Assembly: GCF_021732705.1 (NCBI RefSeq)
Contig: NZ_JAKFUM010000008.1
Span: 186,001 to 250,000, forward strand
Origin: Nevskia sp.
Lineage (GTDB): Bacteria; Pseudomonadota; Gammaproteobacteria; Nevskiales; Nevskiaceae
DNA: 64,000 nt
Reading direction: 5' to 3'
Part shown: positions 26,981 through 36,390 of the stretch, in pieces
Layout of the letters: each line of letters begins with the position of its first letter
Position numbering within the stretch: the stretch's first letter is position 1
Translations under genes and position numbers: made by a program
Notes under the pieces: model-generated
What the model was told of the DNA's origin: nothing
Database searches by the model: none
Seen by the model: only the letters and a program-made list of their open reading frames with translations

Positions 26981-27021
26981 CGTTTCAGCACGGCGTCGTT
27001 CGACGCCTCACGACAGGAGGC

Positions 27022-29100
27022 TTACCAGATGCTGACGCGCTTCTCCGGCGCCAGATACATCTTGTCGCCTTCCTTGACGCCGAACGCTTCGTAGAAGCCG
27101 CTCTGGTTGACCAGCGTGGCGTTGCCGCGCACCGACGGCGGCGAGTGCGGATCGACCGTCAGACGGCGGATCGCTTCGGCTTCGCGATCCTTGCCGCGCC
27201 AGACCTGGGCCCAGCCGAGGAAGAAGCGCTGGTCGCCGGTCAGGCCGTCGATCACCGGCGCTTCCTTGCCGCCGAGGCTCAGGCGGTAGGCCTTGTAGGC
27301 GATGGCGAGGCCGGACAGGTCGGCGATGTTCTCGCCGAGCGTCAGCTTGCCGTCGACGTGGTAGCCCTTGACCGGCTCGTAAGCGGCGTACTGCGCCACC
27401 AGCGCCTCGGTCTTGGCCTTGAAGTTCTTCAGGTCCGATTCGGTGAACCACTGGCGCAGGTTGCCGTCGCCGTCGTACTGGCTGCCCTGATCGTCGAAGC
27501 CGTGGCTGATCTCGTGGCCGATGACGGCACCGATGCCGCCGTAGTTCACGGCGTCGTCGGCAGCGGCGTTGAAGAACGGCGGCTGCAGGATCGCGGCCGG
27601 GAACACGATCTCGTTCTGTTCCGGGTTGTAGTAGGCGTTGACCGTCTGCGGCGTCATGCCCCACTCGTTGCGGTCGATCGGCGCACCGAGCTTGTTCAGG
27701 TTGCGGTCGTACTCGAAGGCACGGGCGCGGGCGAGGTTGCCGATCAGGTCATCCGGCGCGATCACCAGCTTGGAGTAGTCGCGCCACTGGTTCGGGTAGC
27801 CGATCTTCGGCGTGAACTTGGCGAGCTTGGCCTGGGCTTCCTTCTTGGTTTCCGGGCTCATCCAGTCCAGCGTGTCGATCGAGGTCTTGTACGACTCGAG
27901 CAGGTTCTTGACCAGCGCTTCCATGCGGGTCTTGCTGGCAGCCGGGAAATGCTTCTCGACATAGAGCTTGCCGACGCCTTCGCCGATCGCGGTCTCGACC
28001 ACCTCGACGCCGCGCTTCCAGCGCGGACGCTGTTCCGGAATGCCGCGCAGCGCGGTGCCGTAGAACGCGAAGTTCTCGTCGACGAACGCCTTGTTCAGGT
28101 ACGGCGCGAACTCGTTCAGCAGGTGCCACTTGAAGTAGGCCTTGAGCGTGTCGAGCGGTGCCTTGCCGATCAGCTTGGCCATCGCCGTGATGTAGGTCGG
28201 CTGGCTGACGATGACGTAGTCGAACTTGCCGTCCATGCCGCCGGCTTCGAAGTAGGACTTGAAGTCGAAGCCCGGGGCCAGCTTCGGCAGGTCGGCGAGC
28301 GTGACCTTGTTGTAGGTCTTGACCGGATTGCGGTTCTCGACCTTGTCCCACTGGACCTTGGCCAGATCGGTCTCGAACGCGAAGATCGCCTTCGCCTTCT
28401 TCGCCGCATCCGCGTCGCCGGCCAGGGTCAGGATCTTCTCGATGTGGGCGAGGTACTGGCTGCGGCTCTGCTTGTACTTGTCGGTGTCCTTCAGGTAGTA
28501 GTCACGGTCCGGCAGGCCGAGACCGTACTGGTACAGGTCGACGATGTACTTGGTCGAATCCTTGTTGTCCTGATGGATGAACGGGACGACCGGCGAGCCG
28601 ACGCCGATGATCGCGAGCGTGGACATGATCGCCGGAATGCCCTTCTTGTCCGGCAGCGCGGAAATCGACTTGAGGCTCTCCTCGAGCGCCTTCATGCCCA
28701 CTTCCTCGGCCTTGGCTTCGTCCATGAAGCTCTTGAACAGATCGCCGATCTGCTGCGCCTCGGTGCCCGGCTTGGCGTTCTCGTCGGCGGCCGCGGCCTC
28801 GATGATCGCGCGCAGCTGCGCTTCGGAATCGTCGCTGAGCTTGGTGAACGAGCCGTAGCGGGCCTTGTCGGCCGGAATCTCGAAGCTGTCGAGCCACTTG
28901 CCGTTCAGATGGCGGTAGGTGTCGTCCTGCGGGCGGGTCGCGGCGTCGATGCCGGCGGTGTCGATGCCCGAGGTCAGCGCCACCGGGGCGGCGGGCGTGG
29001 CGGCCGCGGCTGGGGCCGCGTCGGTCTTGGGAGCTTCGGCCGACTTGCCGCAGCCGTAGACCAGGGCTGCGCTGACGGCGATCAGTAGCGTACGTTTCAC
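27022..29100 (-). CDS. M13-family (neprilysin/PepO-like) metallopeptidase lipoprotein
   Basis: The 692-residue protein is an envelope zinc endopeptidase acting on peptides. A lipoprotein signal ends in LVYGCGKS. The catalytic signature IGHEISHGFDDQG puts HExxH at about 529-533, with the third ligand in GENIADLSGL. NAYYNPEQNEIVFPAAILQPPFF (in two overlapping conserved blocks) and the terminal VSIW are diagnostic of M13. The gene is followed by a terminator and preceded by a 223-bp gap holding a phased CGAATTC-like array. Confidence 0.93.
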   Translation of the reverse strand: MKRTLLIAVSAALVYGCGKSAEAPKTDAAPAAAATPAAPVALTSGIDTAGIDAATRPQDDTYRHLNGKWLDSFEIPADKARYGSFTKLSDDSEAQLRAIIEAAAADENAKPGTEAQQIGDLFKSFMDEAKAEEVGMKALEESLKSISALPDKKGIPAIMSTLAIIGVGSPVVPFIHQDNKDSTKYIVDLYQYGLGLPDRDYYLKDTDKYKQSRSQYLAHIEKILTLAGDADAAKKAKAIFAFETDLAKVQWDKVENRNPVKTYNKVTLADLPKLAPGFDFKSYFEAGGMDGKFDYVIVSQPTYITAMAKLIGKAPLDTLKAYFKWHLLNEFAPYLNKAFVDENFAFYGTALRGIPEQRPRWKRGVEVVETAIGEGVGKLYVEKHFPAASKTRMEALVKNLLESYKTSIDTLDWMSPETKKEAQAKLAKFTPKIGYPNQWRDYSKLVIAPDDLIGNLARARAFEYDRNLNKLGAPIDRNEWGMTPQTVNAYYNPEQNEIVFPAAILQPPFFNAAADDAVNYGGIGAVIGHEISHGFDDQGSQYDGDGNLRQWFTESDLKNFKAKTEALVAQYAAYEPVKGYHVDGKLTLGENIADLSGLAIAYKAYRLSLGGKEAPVIDGLTGDQRFFLGWAQVWRGKDREAEAIRRLTVDPHSPPSVRGNATLVNQSGFYEAFGVKEGDKMYLAPEKRVSIW

Positions 29101-29221
29101 GGAAATGTCCTGTCTGGAAAGGGAGCCGGCAGGTGCTGGACCGGCGAAGGGTCCGAGTTTACGCCGCGGGCAAGCGGTTGAGATGCGGTTGCCGGGACAA
29201 AGGTTTGAGCCTGATCGACGC

Positions 29222-29268
29222 CGAATTCGCGCGATTTCGTTCGAATTCCGGCGAATTCCACCCGATTC
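29222..29268. repeat. 10-bp phased CGAATTC-like direct repeats
   Basis: CGAATTC occurs at 29222, 29242 and 29252, with variants CGATTTC at 29232 and CGATTC at 29263. This is one copy per helical turn over five turns. The array lies about 120-180 bp upstream of the M13 peptidase start, in the gap that follows the cca stop. It could be a multi-site operator. No known regulator is implied. Confidence 0.6.
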
Positions 29269-29323
29269 GGGCTGAATGAACCGTGTGCCGCGAGCGCCGG
29301 CCGGCTCGCAGCACGGGTGGCCG

Positions 29324-30556
29324 CTACTCCGCCGCCGGCTCCCGCATCATCATCTGCAGCGCGCTGACGCGCCGTGCCCGCAGCTCGATGCCGATGGCGG
29401 CACCGACGAAACCATCGCGCGTCACCTGCGATGGCGGGACCGCCGCGACCCGGCGGAACGCTTCGCGCAGGACATCCGGCTGGGGATAGTGGCGATCCTC
29501 CAGCCCGGTGCGGCCGCGGGCATCGCATTCGCAGGCGATCAGGAATTCCTCGAAGCGCTGCGGCCGGCGCAGGGCATCGAGCCGTTCCAGCAGCTGCATC
29601 AGCGTGTTCGGGCGCAGGTCGCAGGCCTGATGCACGTACAGGTGCTCGCGGCAGACGTGCAGCGCCAGGTCGCGACAGTCGGCCGGCACCCGCAGGCGTT
29701 CGCAGAACGCTTCGACCCTCGGCACGCCGGAGGTCTCGTGGCCGTAGTGGCTCGGCAGCACATGCGCCGGCGTCAGCGCCTTGCCGAAGTCGTGACAGAG
29801 CGCGGCGAGGCGCACGGTGAGCGGCGCCTCGATCTTCGCGGCGCGGTCGATCACCAGCATCACGTGCACGCCGGTGTCGATTTCCGGATGGTGCTTTTCC
29901 GGCTGCGGGACACCGAACAGGGCATCGACTTCCGGCATCAGGCGCTTCAGCGCGCCGCATTCGCGCAGGGTCGTGAAGTAGACCGACGGCTGCGCCTGCA
30001 TCAGCGCCCGCGCGGTCTCTGCCCAGACCCGCTCGGGCACCAAATGATCGACCTCGCCGTCGTCGACCATCTGCCGCATCAGCGCCATCGTCTCCGGGGC
30101 GATGCTGAAGCCGAGCGCGGCGTAGCGGGAGTGGAAGCGGGCGATGCGCAGCACCCGCACCGGGTCTTCGGCGAAAGCGTCCGACACGTGCCGCAGCCGG
30201 CGGGCATTGAGATCGGCCACGCCGCCGTACGGGTCGATCAGCGCGCCATGCTCGTCCTCGGCCATCGCGTTGACGGTCAGATCGCGCCGGATCAGGTCCT
30301 GTTCCAGCGTGACCTCGGGGTCGGTGTGGAAGGTGAAGCCGTGATAGCCGCGGCCGCTCTTGCGCTCGGTGCGCGCCAGCGCGTGCTCTTCCTTGGTTTC
30401 CGGGTGCAGGAACACCGGGAAATCCTTGCCGACCGGCTTGTAGCCGGCGGCGACCATGTCTTCCGGCGTGGCGCCGGTGACCACCCAGTCGCGTTCGTGG
30501 AACGGCCGGTTCAGCAGGCGATCGCGCACGGCGCCGCCGACGAGATAGCGCTTCAT
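29324..30556 (-). CDS. cca: CCA-adding tRNA nucleotidyltransferase
   Basis: This enzyme adds or repairs the 3' CCA of tRNA. At 410 residues it matches the bacterial type with an HD domain (E. coli 412). The head has YLVGGAVRDRLL and ERDWVV nucleotidyltransferase motifs, then RRDLTVNAMA and EDPVRVLRIARFHSRY. The HD phosphohydrolase region includes GVHVMLVIDRAA and LAALCHDFGKA. The start is 10 bp after the slt stop, so it is probably co-transcribed with slt. The start MKRYLVGG is fixed by conservation. Confidence 0.95.
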   Translation of the reverse strand: MKRYLVGGAVRDRLLNRPFHERDWVVTGATPEDMVAAGYKPVGKDFPVFLHPETKEEHALARTERKSGRGYHGFTFHTDPEVTLEQDLIRRDLTVNAMAEDEHGALIDPYGGVADLNARRLRHVSDAFAEDPVRVLRIARFHSRYAALGFSIAPETMALMRQMVDDGEVDHLVPERVWAETARALMQAQPSVYFTTLRECGALKRLMPEVDALFGVPQPEKHHPEIDTGVHVMLVIDRAAKIEAPLTVRLAALCHDFGKALTPAHVLPSHYGHETSGVPRVEAFCERLRVPADCRDLALHVCREHLYVHQACDLRPNTLMQLLERLDALRRPQRFEEFLIACECDARGRTGLEDRHYPQPDVLREAFRRVAAVPPSQVTRDGFVGAAIGIELRARRVSALQMMMREPAAE

Positions 30557-30566
30557 CGCGGGCTGC

Positions 30567-32621
30567 TCACGGCGCGGGATCGGCCGGATCGGGCGCGACG
30601 ACACCCGGCTTGACCACCGGCGCGATCCAGTGATCGAGCTTCTGAGGCTTGCCGTCCTGCTGCCAGCCGAACACCAGCGTGTGCCACAGCACGCGCTGGA
30701 CATAGGTGCGGGTCTCGTTGAACGGAATGTTCTCGACCCAGACATCGACCGGCGTCGGCGTCGTCGGCAGCCAGCGCGCGGCGGCGTTCGGGCCGGCGTT
30801 GTAGCCGGCGATCGCCAGCGGCCACTGACCGTTGAAACGGTCGATCAGGTCGCGCAGATGCGCGGCGCCGAGCGGCACGTTGACGTTCGGATCGAACAGC
30901 GCCGTGCGGCTCGGCACCGGCCGCTGCCATTTCTTCGCCGTGCGATTCGCGGTTTCCTGCAGCATCTGCAGCAGGCCGTAGGCATTGGCGCGGGACACGG
31001 CATCGGCCCGGTACAGGCTTTCCTGGCGCAGCACGCCGTAGATCAAGGCTTCCGGCAGGCCGGAAAGCGTCGCGCCGGCCTTGACCGGCGCATCGTACGG
31101 CCGCGGATACAGCAGGCCGTAATCGGTGAACACCTTCTGCTTCGAGGCCGTGGCCACGCCCTGCTCGTACCAGCCCCAGCGGATCGGCAGCGCGATCGCC
31201 GCGCGGCGGCCGGCGTCGTCGAGACTTTCGTACGCAGCCTGGAACTCCTGTCCGGCCGGCCCCCGCTGGCTGGCGCGGAACAGTTCGCGGGCACGGACGA
31301 ATCCCGGCTTCTGGTCCAGTTGCGCCAGCACCGTGGCATCGACCGCCACCGGCTGCGGATGCGGCGCATAGGGCTGCCCGATGCGCGCCGACGCCAGCGC
31401 CGGATACCAGCCATCTTCCGCAGCCAATTGCGCCAGCAAGTCCTTGCCCGCCGGATCATTCAGTTCGCCGGCCGCGCGGGCCGACCAGTAGCGCCAGCGC
31501 TGCTCGCCGCGCGCGTCAGCACCCATGCCGTTGATGGCCTGCGTCACCTGCTTCCAGTCGCCGGCCCACAACGCGGCACGCGCCCACCACTCGGACGCGA
31601 GCGCGTCGCGATCCGTCGTCTGCACCTGCGCGAACAGCGGCAGCGCTTCCGGCCGCCGGCTCCACGCGTAGCCGAGCGCCAGCGCCCGGGCAAGCGGGCT
31701 GACACTGGCGGCGTCGAGCTTGCGCGCGGTGCGCAGCGCGTCGAAGCGGGCGGCGGCGGCGTCCGGATCCTTGCGGGCGAGGCGCTGCCAGCCATCGACC
31801 AGCGCGTCGAGATCGACCGGGCGTTCGGGGTTGGCGATCAGTGCGTCGATCTCGCGCGCCGGGCTGTCGATCAGCGCCGCCCACTGCCGGATCAGCGCCA
31901 GCCGATCGGCCGGCAGCGGTGCGGCAATGATCGTCGCCAGCGCGCCGTAGCCGGCCTTCAGCGTCAGCCGCGCGCGCGCTTCGATCAGCGCCGGCGTCAG
32001 CAGGTTCTGCGCGCGGGCCCAGTCGAACGCGGCATCGCAGGCCGGCAGCGACTTGTCGGCCGCCTGCCATTGCTCGACCACGGCCGGGCCGAGGCCTTCG
32101 GTCTGCATCAGCGCGATGCGGGCCGCGAACTGCTGGCAGCGCAGTAGCGGATCGGCCGCCGCCAGCGACGCCGGCAGCGCGCTCAGGTAGCGATCCCAGC
32201 GCTTGCGCTCGGCCAAGCTCAGGAGCCACGCACGGCGCAGGTCGCGGGTCACCGGGGCATCGCCGTTCGCGCTCAGGAATTCGGCGACGGCGGTGTCGAC
32301 CGCGGCGTCATCGGGCTTGGCGCGGGCCAGCGTGGCGCGCACGCGGGCCGCGACCAGCCACGGATAGATCGGATAGGCGCGCAGCCGCTCGCTGTCCGCC
32401 GGTGCCGGCGAGCCGAGTTCGGCGGTGGCCAGCGCGGCGACGAATTCGGCGCGGACGGCGGCGTAGCGATCGTCGGTGGCCGCGACGGTCGCACTGGGGG
32501 AGGCCGCGGCGGGCGCGGACTGAGCGGTCGCGGCCAGCGGCAGTGCGAATCCCGCGCTGAACGCAGTGGCCAGAACGGCGGCGGAAACGCGGGAGAATCG
32601 AATCGGGAGGGGAATCATCAT
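30567..32621 (-). CDS. slt: Soluble lytic murein transglycosylase
   Basis: This periplasmic enzyme cleaves peptidoglycan into 1,6-anhydromuropeptides. The 684-residue length fits Slt70. A signal peptide (SAAVLATAFSAGFALPLAATAQS) is followed by an alpha-helical superhelix of about 430 residues and a C-terminal SLT domain with catalytic Glu in VLRQESLYRADA, ANAYGLLQM and AIAGYNAGPNA. The start MMIPLP at 32621 is chosen since upstream residues are unlike a signal peptide. It diverges from the TauE/SafE gene and is followed closely by cca. Confidence 0.93.
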   Translation of the reverse strand: MMIPLPIRFSRVSAAVLATAFSAGFALPLAATAQSAPAAASPSATVAATDDRYAAVRAEFVAALATAELGSPAPADSERLRAYPIYPWLVAARVRATLARAKPDDAAVDTAVAEFLSANGDAPVTRDLRRAWLLSLAERKRWDRYLSALPASLAAADPLLRCQQFAARIALMQTEGLGPAVVEQWQAADKSLPACDAAFDWARAQNLLTPALIEARARLTLKAGYGALATIIAAPLPADRLALIRQWAALIDSPAREIDALIANPERPVDLDALVDGWQRLARKDPDAAAARFDALRTARKLDAASVSPLARALALGYAWSRRPEALPLFAQVQTTDRDALASEWWARAALWAGDWKQVTQAINGMGADARGEQRWRYWSARAAGELNDPAGKDLLAQLAAEDGWYPALASARIGQPYAPHPQPVAVDATVLAQLDQKPGFVRARELFRASQRGPAGQEFQAAYESLDDAGRRAAIALPIRWGWYEQGVATASKQKVFTDYGLLYPRPYDAPVKAGATLSGLPEALIYGVLRQESLYRADAVSRANAYGLLQMLQETANRTAKKWQRPVPSRTALFDPNVNVPLGAAHLRDLIDRFNGQWPLAIAGYNAGPNAAARWLPTTPTPVDVWVENIPFNETRTYVQRVLWHTLVFGWQQDGKPQKLDHWIAPVVKPGVVAPDPADPAP

Positions 32622-32742
32622 GCCTGTCTGACCCGCAGGATCGCCGCGAGGTTCGTGCGGCCGCGGCATTGCCTTGCGGTAGGCTGCGCGACCTTCGCAA
32701 TTCTACGGCCTGCCGCGGCCGCGCTTGAGGCCGGAACGCTCG

Positions 32743-33531
32743 ATGGAAACCCTGCTCGTCTTTCTCGTGACCGGCGCCGCCGCCGGCCTGCTGGCCGGCC
32801 TGTTCGGTGTCGGCGGCGGCCTGATCGTGGTGCCGGCGCTGGCGTTCATCCTGCCGTCGCTCGGCACGGCCCGGGACGTCGTCATGCAGTCCGCGATCGG
32901 CACCTCGCTGGCCGTGATCGGCCTGACCGCGATCTCCTCGGCGCGCTCGCACCACGGCCGTGGCGGCGTGATCTGGCCGATTTTCTGGAAGCTGGCGCCC
33001 GGCATCGTCCTCGGCAGCCTGATCGGCGCGGCCGTCGCCCATCACGTCAGCAGCGATGCGCTGAAGACCTGCGTCGGCGTCGGCGCGCTGCTGATCTCGA
33101 TCCAGATGCTGATCGACGCCACGCCGAAGGCCACCCGCGCAACGCCGGGCACGGTCGGGCTCGGGATCGTCGGCATCGTCATCGGCGCGCTGTCGGCACT
33201 GATCGGCATCGGTGGCGGCTCGCTGACGGTGCCGTACCTGAACGCCTGCAATGTCGACATGCGGCGCGCCGTCGGCACCTCGGCGGCCTGCGGCATTCCG
33301 ATCGCCTGGGCCGGCGCGGCCGGCTTCGCGCTCAACGGCCATGGCGTGGCCGGGCTGGCGCCATGGAGCCTCGGCTACATCGATCTCGCCGCGTTCGGCG
33401 GCATCGCGGTGATGTCCGTGTTCACCGCGCCGTGGGGCGCGAAACTGGCCCATGGCCTGCCGCCGAAGCTGCTGAAACGGGCCTTCGCGATCTTTCTCGC
33501 CGGCATCAGCCTGCGCATGCTGCTGAGCTGA
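32743..33531 (+). CDS. TauE/SafE (DUF81) family membrane exporter
   Basis: The 262-residue protein has about eight membrane helices arranged as two repeats, each beginning with a glycine-rich helix: AGLLAGLFGVGGGLIVVPAL and IGALSALIGIGGGSLTVPYL. These are signatures of the TauE/SafE/YfcA family of sulfite, sulfonate or sulfoacetate exporters. ATP sulfurylase follows 99 bp downstream on the same strand, so a link to sulfur oxyanions is plausible. An upstream in-frame TTG at 32725 is less likely as start. Confidence 0.88.
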   Translation: METLLVFLVTGAAAGLLAGLFGVGGGLIVVPALAFILPSLGTARDVVMQSAIGTSLAVIGLTAISSARSHHGRGGVIWPIFWKLAPGIVLGSLIGAAVAHHVSSDALKTCVGVGALLISIQMLIDATPKATRATPGTVGLGIVGIVIGALSALIGIGGGSLTVPYLNACNVDMRRAVGTSAACGIPIAWAGAAGFALNGHGVAGLAPWSLGYIDLAAFGGIAVMSVFTAPWGAKLAHGLPPKLLKRAFAIFLAGISLRMLLS

Positions 33532-33630
33532 GCGGCCCTCCGGTCGGGCGATCGACCGTCCGGTCACCGGGCCGATGGCATGACTTTCGTATACTGACGG
33601 CGCGTCAGCTCATCACTTGGGAATAACGAA

Positions 33631-34848
33631 ATGTCGAATCTGGTCAGGCCGCATGGTGGCGGCCCGCTGAAACCGCTGTTGCTCGAAGGGGCTGCGCTGG
33701 CCGCCGAACTGGCGCGCGCCGCCACGCTGCCGAAGGTCCACATCAGCTCGCGCGAAGCGGGCGACATCATCATGCTCGGCATCGGCGGCTTCACCCCGCT
33801 CGACGGCTTCATGACCAAGGCCGACTGGCAGGGCGTCTGCGACACGATGCACACCGCCGCCGGCCTGTTCTGGCCGATTCCGATCACGCTGTCGACCGAT
33901 GCCGCGACCGCCGGCACGCTCGCCATCGGCAGCGACATCGCGCTGTTCGACGCCGAGCGCAACGAGATTCTCGCGACGATGACCGTCACCGAGAAGTACG
34001 GCATCGACAAGGCGCACGAGTGCCAGACCGTGTTCAAGACCACCGACGCCGCCCACCCCGGTGTCGCGATGGTGATGGCGCAGGGCGAGGTCAACCTCGC
34101 CGGCCCGATCAAGGTGCTGAGCCAGGCCGAGTTCCCGACGCAGTACGGCGAGATGTACATGACGCCGGCCGAAACCCGCGCCGAGTTCGAGAAGCGCGGC
34201 TGGAAGTCGATCGCCGCGTTCCAGACCCGCAACCCGATGCATCGCAGCCATGAGTACCTGGCCAAGATCGCCGTGGAAATCTGCGACGGCGTGATGATCC
34301 ACTCGCTGCTCGGCAAGCTGAAGCCCGGCGACATCCCGGCTGAAGTGCGTCAGGACGCGATCGCGCAGCTGATCGAGAAGTACTTCGTCAAGAACACCGT
34401 GATCCAGTCCGGCTATCCGCTGGACATGCGCTACGCCGGCCCGCGCGAAGCGCTGCTGCATGCCGTGTTCCGCCAGAACTACGGCTGCACCTACCTGATC
34501 GTCGGCCGCGACCATGCCGGCGTCGGCGACTACTACGGCCCGTTCGACGCGCAGACGATCTTCGACGAGATTCCGGCCGGCGCGCTCGAAACCAAGCCGC
34601 TGAAGATCGACTGGACCTTCTACTGCGACGCCTGCGAAGGCATGTCGTCGGCCAAGACCTGCCCGCACGACGCCTCGCACCGCCTGCTGCTGTCCGGCAC
34701 CAAGCTGCGCAAGCTGCTGAGCGAGGACGGCGAAGTGCCGCCGCAGTTCTCGCGCCCGGAAGTGCTCAAGGTGCTGCGCGCGTACTACGCCGGCCTCGAA
34801 GCGCACGAGAAGGTGAAGGTGGAGCTGAAGGGCCACTCGGCGCGCTGA
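33631..34848 (+). CDS. sat: Sulfate adenylyltransferase (ATP sulfurylase, Sat type)
   Basis: This enzyme interconverts sulfate plus ATP with APS plus pyrophosphate. At 405 residues it is the homo-oligomeric Sat rather than CysDN. Active-site motifs are present: [13 protein letters not shown] (HxxH class) and [14 protein letters not shown], with the zinc-type [15 protein letters not shown] near the end. Sat serves either assimilation or sulfur oxidation; no APS kinase or reductase gene is in the window to decide. A strong terminator follows the stop. Confidence 0.95.
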   Translation: MSNLVRPHGGGPLKPLLLEGAALAAELARAATLPKVHISSREAGDIIMLGIGGFTPLDGFMTKADWQGVCDTMHTAAGLFWPIPITLSTDAATAGTLAIGSDIALFDAERNEILATMTVTEKYGIDKAHECQTVFKTTDAAHPGVAMVMAQGEVNLAGPIKVLSQAEFPTQYGEMYMTPAETRAEFEKRGWKSIAAFQTRNPMHRSHEYLAKIAVEICDGVMIHSLLGKLKPGDIPAEVRQDAIAQLIEKYFVKNTVIQSGYPLDMRYAGPREALLHAVFRQNYGCTYLIVGRDHAGVGDYYGPFDAQTIFDEIPAGALETKPLKIDWTFYCDACEGMSSAKTCPHDASHRLLLSGTKLRKLLSEDGEVPPQFSRPEVLKVLRAYYAGLEAHEKVKVELKGHSAR

Positions 34849-34870
34849 TCGCGCACCGGTCGTGACCACA

Positions 34871-34905
34871 CCCCGCCGTCGACGCACTCGACGGCGGGGT
34901 TTTTT
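34871..34905 (+). terminator. Rho-independent terminator of sat
   Basis: A perfect 12-bp GC-rich stem (34871-34882 with 34888-34899), a 5-base loop and six T residues lie 22 bp after the sat stop codon. Confidence 0.95.
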
Positions 34906-34931
34906 GTGAGCGATCAGCTTGGGCGATCGGC

Positions 34932-35570
34932 TCAGCCGACCGACAGCGCCAGCAGGCCGATCGCCGTCCAGTAGGTCGACAGGATCAGCGCCTGCGCCCG
35001 GCGATACGGCCGCTGGAACTGGCAGACGGCCAGGCTGGCATCGGAGACGATGAAGACGAAGGCCCCGATGCTGGCCAGCCACGCCGCGCGGTCATCGACC
35101 ACTTGCGCACGTGCCGCCGCGACCAGCGCCATCGCCAGCAGGCTCAGGCCGTAGACGACCACCGGCCCCTTCATCGGCCCGGTGCGCGGAATCAGCCAGC
35201 CGAAGAACGCGAGCGCCGGCACGCAGGCCAGCAGCGACCACAGCGGCGGCGCGAGCCAGCCGTGGCTCGAATGGAACGCGGCGACGAACAAGCCGTGCGC
35301 GATCAGGAAACTGCCGAGGCCGGCGATGAACGCACGATCCCCGGCGAACATCAGCGCGATGTCGCCGCACAGCGACAGCGCGAGCCCGGCGACGATCCAC
35401 TCGGCGTAGACCGGCTCGCGCGCCGGCGTTGCCCAGACCGCCGCGAGGATCAGTGTCGTCGTCAGCGGCTTCAGCGCATAGAACGCCGGATGTCGGCCGG
35501 CCGCGCGTTCCTCGGCGGCAATCGCCAGCAGCGCGCTGACGGCGGCGGCCAGCAGCATCGGCAGGCTCAT
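34932..35570 (-). CDS. YhhN/TMEM86-family membrane protein (lysoplasmalogenase family)
   Basis: The 212-residue protein has about eight hydrophobic helices. Family motifs include YALKPLTT near residue 31, LSLCGDIALMF near 66 and FIVSDASLAV near 173, with conserved acidic residues in membrane segments. Human TMEM86B of this family hydrolyses the vinyl-ether bond of lysoplasmalogens; bacterial substrates are less certain. Its start lies 10 bp after the EI24-like gene's stop, suggesting one transcript. It converges on sat across the terminator. Confidence 0.85.
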   Translation of the reverse strand: MSLPMLLAAAVSALLAIAAEERAAGRHPAFYALKPLTTTLILAAVWATPAREPVYAEWIVAGLALSLCGDIALMFAGDRAFIAGLGSFLIAHGLFVAAFHSSHGWLAPPLWSLLACVPALAFFGWLIPRTGPMKGPVVVYGLSLLAMALVAAARAQVVDDRAAWLASIGAFVFIVSDASLAVCQFQRPYRRAQALILSTYWTAIGLLALSVG

Positions 35571-35580
35571 CGCGCGCGCT

Positions 35581-36303
35581 TCAGCGCACGGCCACCGGCT
35601 CGGCGCGCAGCTTCTGCAGCTCGGCCAGTCCGAAGTGGATGAAGCTGAGGCCCGAGTAGACCGGCGAGATCAGGTTCACCAGCGGGATGATCTGGATCAG
35701 TGCCGCGACCACGCCGAGCCCGAACAGCGGCGTGCCGTGCCGGCGCAGGATTTCCTGATACTCGGCCGGCGAGGCGTGCTCGGCCAGCGCGTCGTAGCGG
35801 AACACGCGGTCGTTCAGATAGCCGGCCAGCGCAATCGGAATGATGAACGCGAACGGGATGATCAGCGCCAGCAGCAGCGCTGGAATCCATAACAACAAAT
35901 AGACGAGCAGGGCACTCAGGCCGTTCCAGACGCTGCCCCAGTTGCTGCCGCCACGCTGGCGGACGAGGCCCGGGTAATCCCGCGCCGCGACGTGTTCCAG
36001 CATCACCGGCATCGCGAACACCGAGGTGATGAACAGGGCCGTCGCCGCGACCAAGGTCGGCAGGAACAGGAACAGCACGACCAGGGTCAGCGCGCTGGCG
36101 ATCCACGCCAGACCCCATTCGTGCAGAAAGGCGTCGACCGGCGCGTATTCGGTCACGCCGCGCAGCGCCGCCATGCCCTGCTGCCAGCCGACGATCAGCA
36201 GGATCGTCCACAGCACCAGCGAGCCAACCAGCGGCTACAGCACCAGCCCGAGCATGCGGCCCTGGAACTGGCTGCGGGTGGCGGATATCAGCGCTTCGAA
36301 CAT
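35581..36303 (-). pseudogene. EI24/CysZ-like membrane protein gene with nonsense codon
   Basis: From the ATG at 36303 the frame reads MFEALISATRSQFQGRMLGL and then hits TAG at 36237-36235 (codon 23), but continues uninterrupted to 35581. The start matches the conserved N-terminus of the EI24 family (PF07264, including CysZ). The remaining 217 codons encode four or more helices with FAMPVMLEHVA and PLVNLISPVYSG motifs. The change could be a single TGG or CAG to TAG substitution. A GTG at 36216 could restart translation, losing about 29 residues. Sequencing error is the main alternative. Relation to sulfate uptake (sat nearby) is conceivable. Confidence 0.75.
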
Positions 36304-36390
36304 GAGGGCAGGCAGGCGTCAGGAACAGGCCACCATTCTGATGCAGATGCGCCCCGCGCCGGATGACGCGCTGCCGCGGACGCCCGCGCC

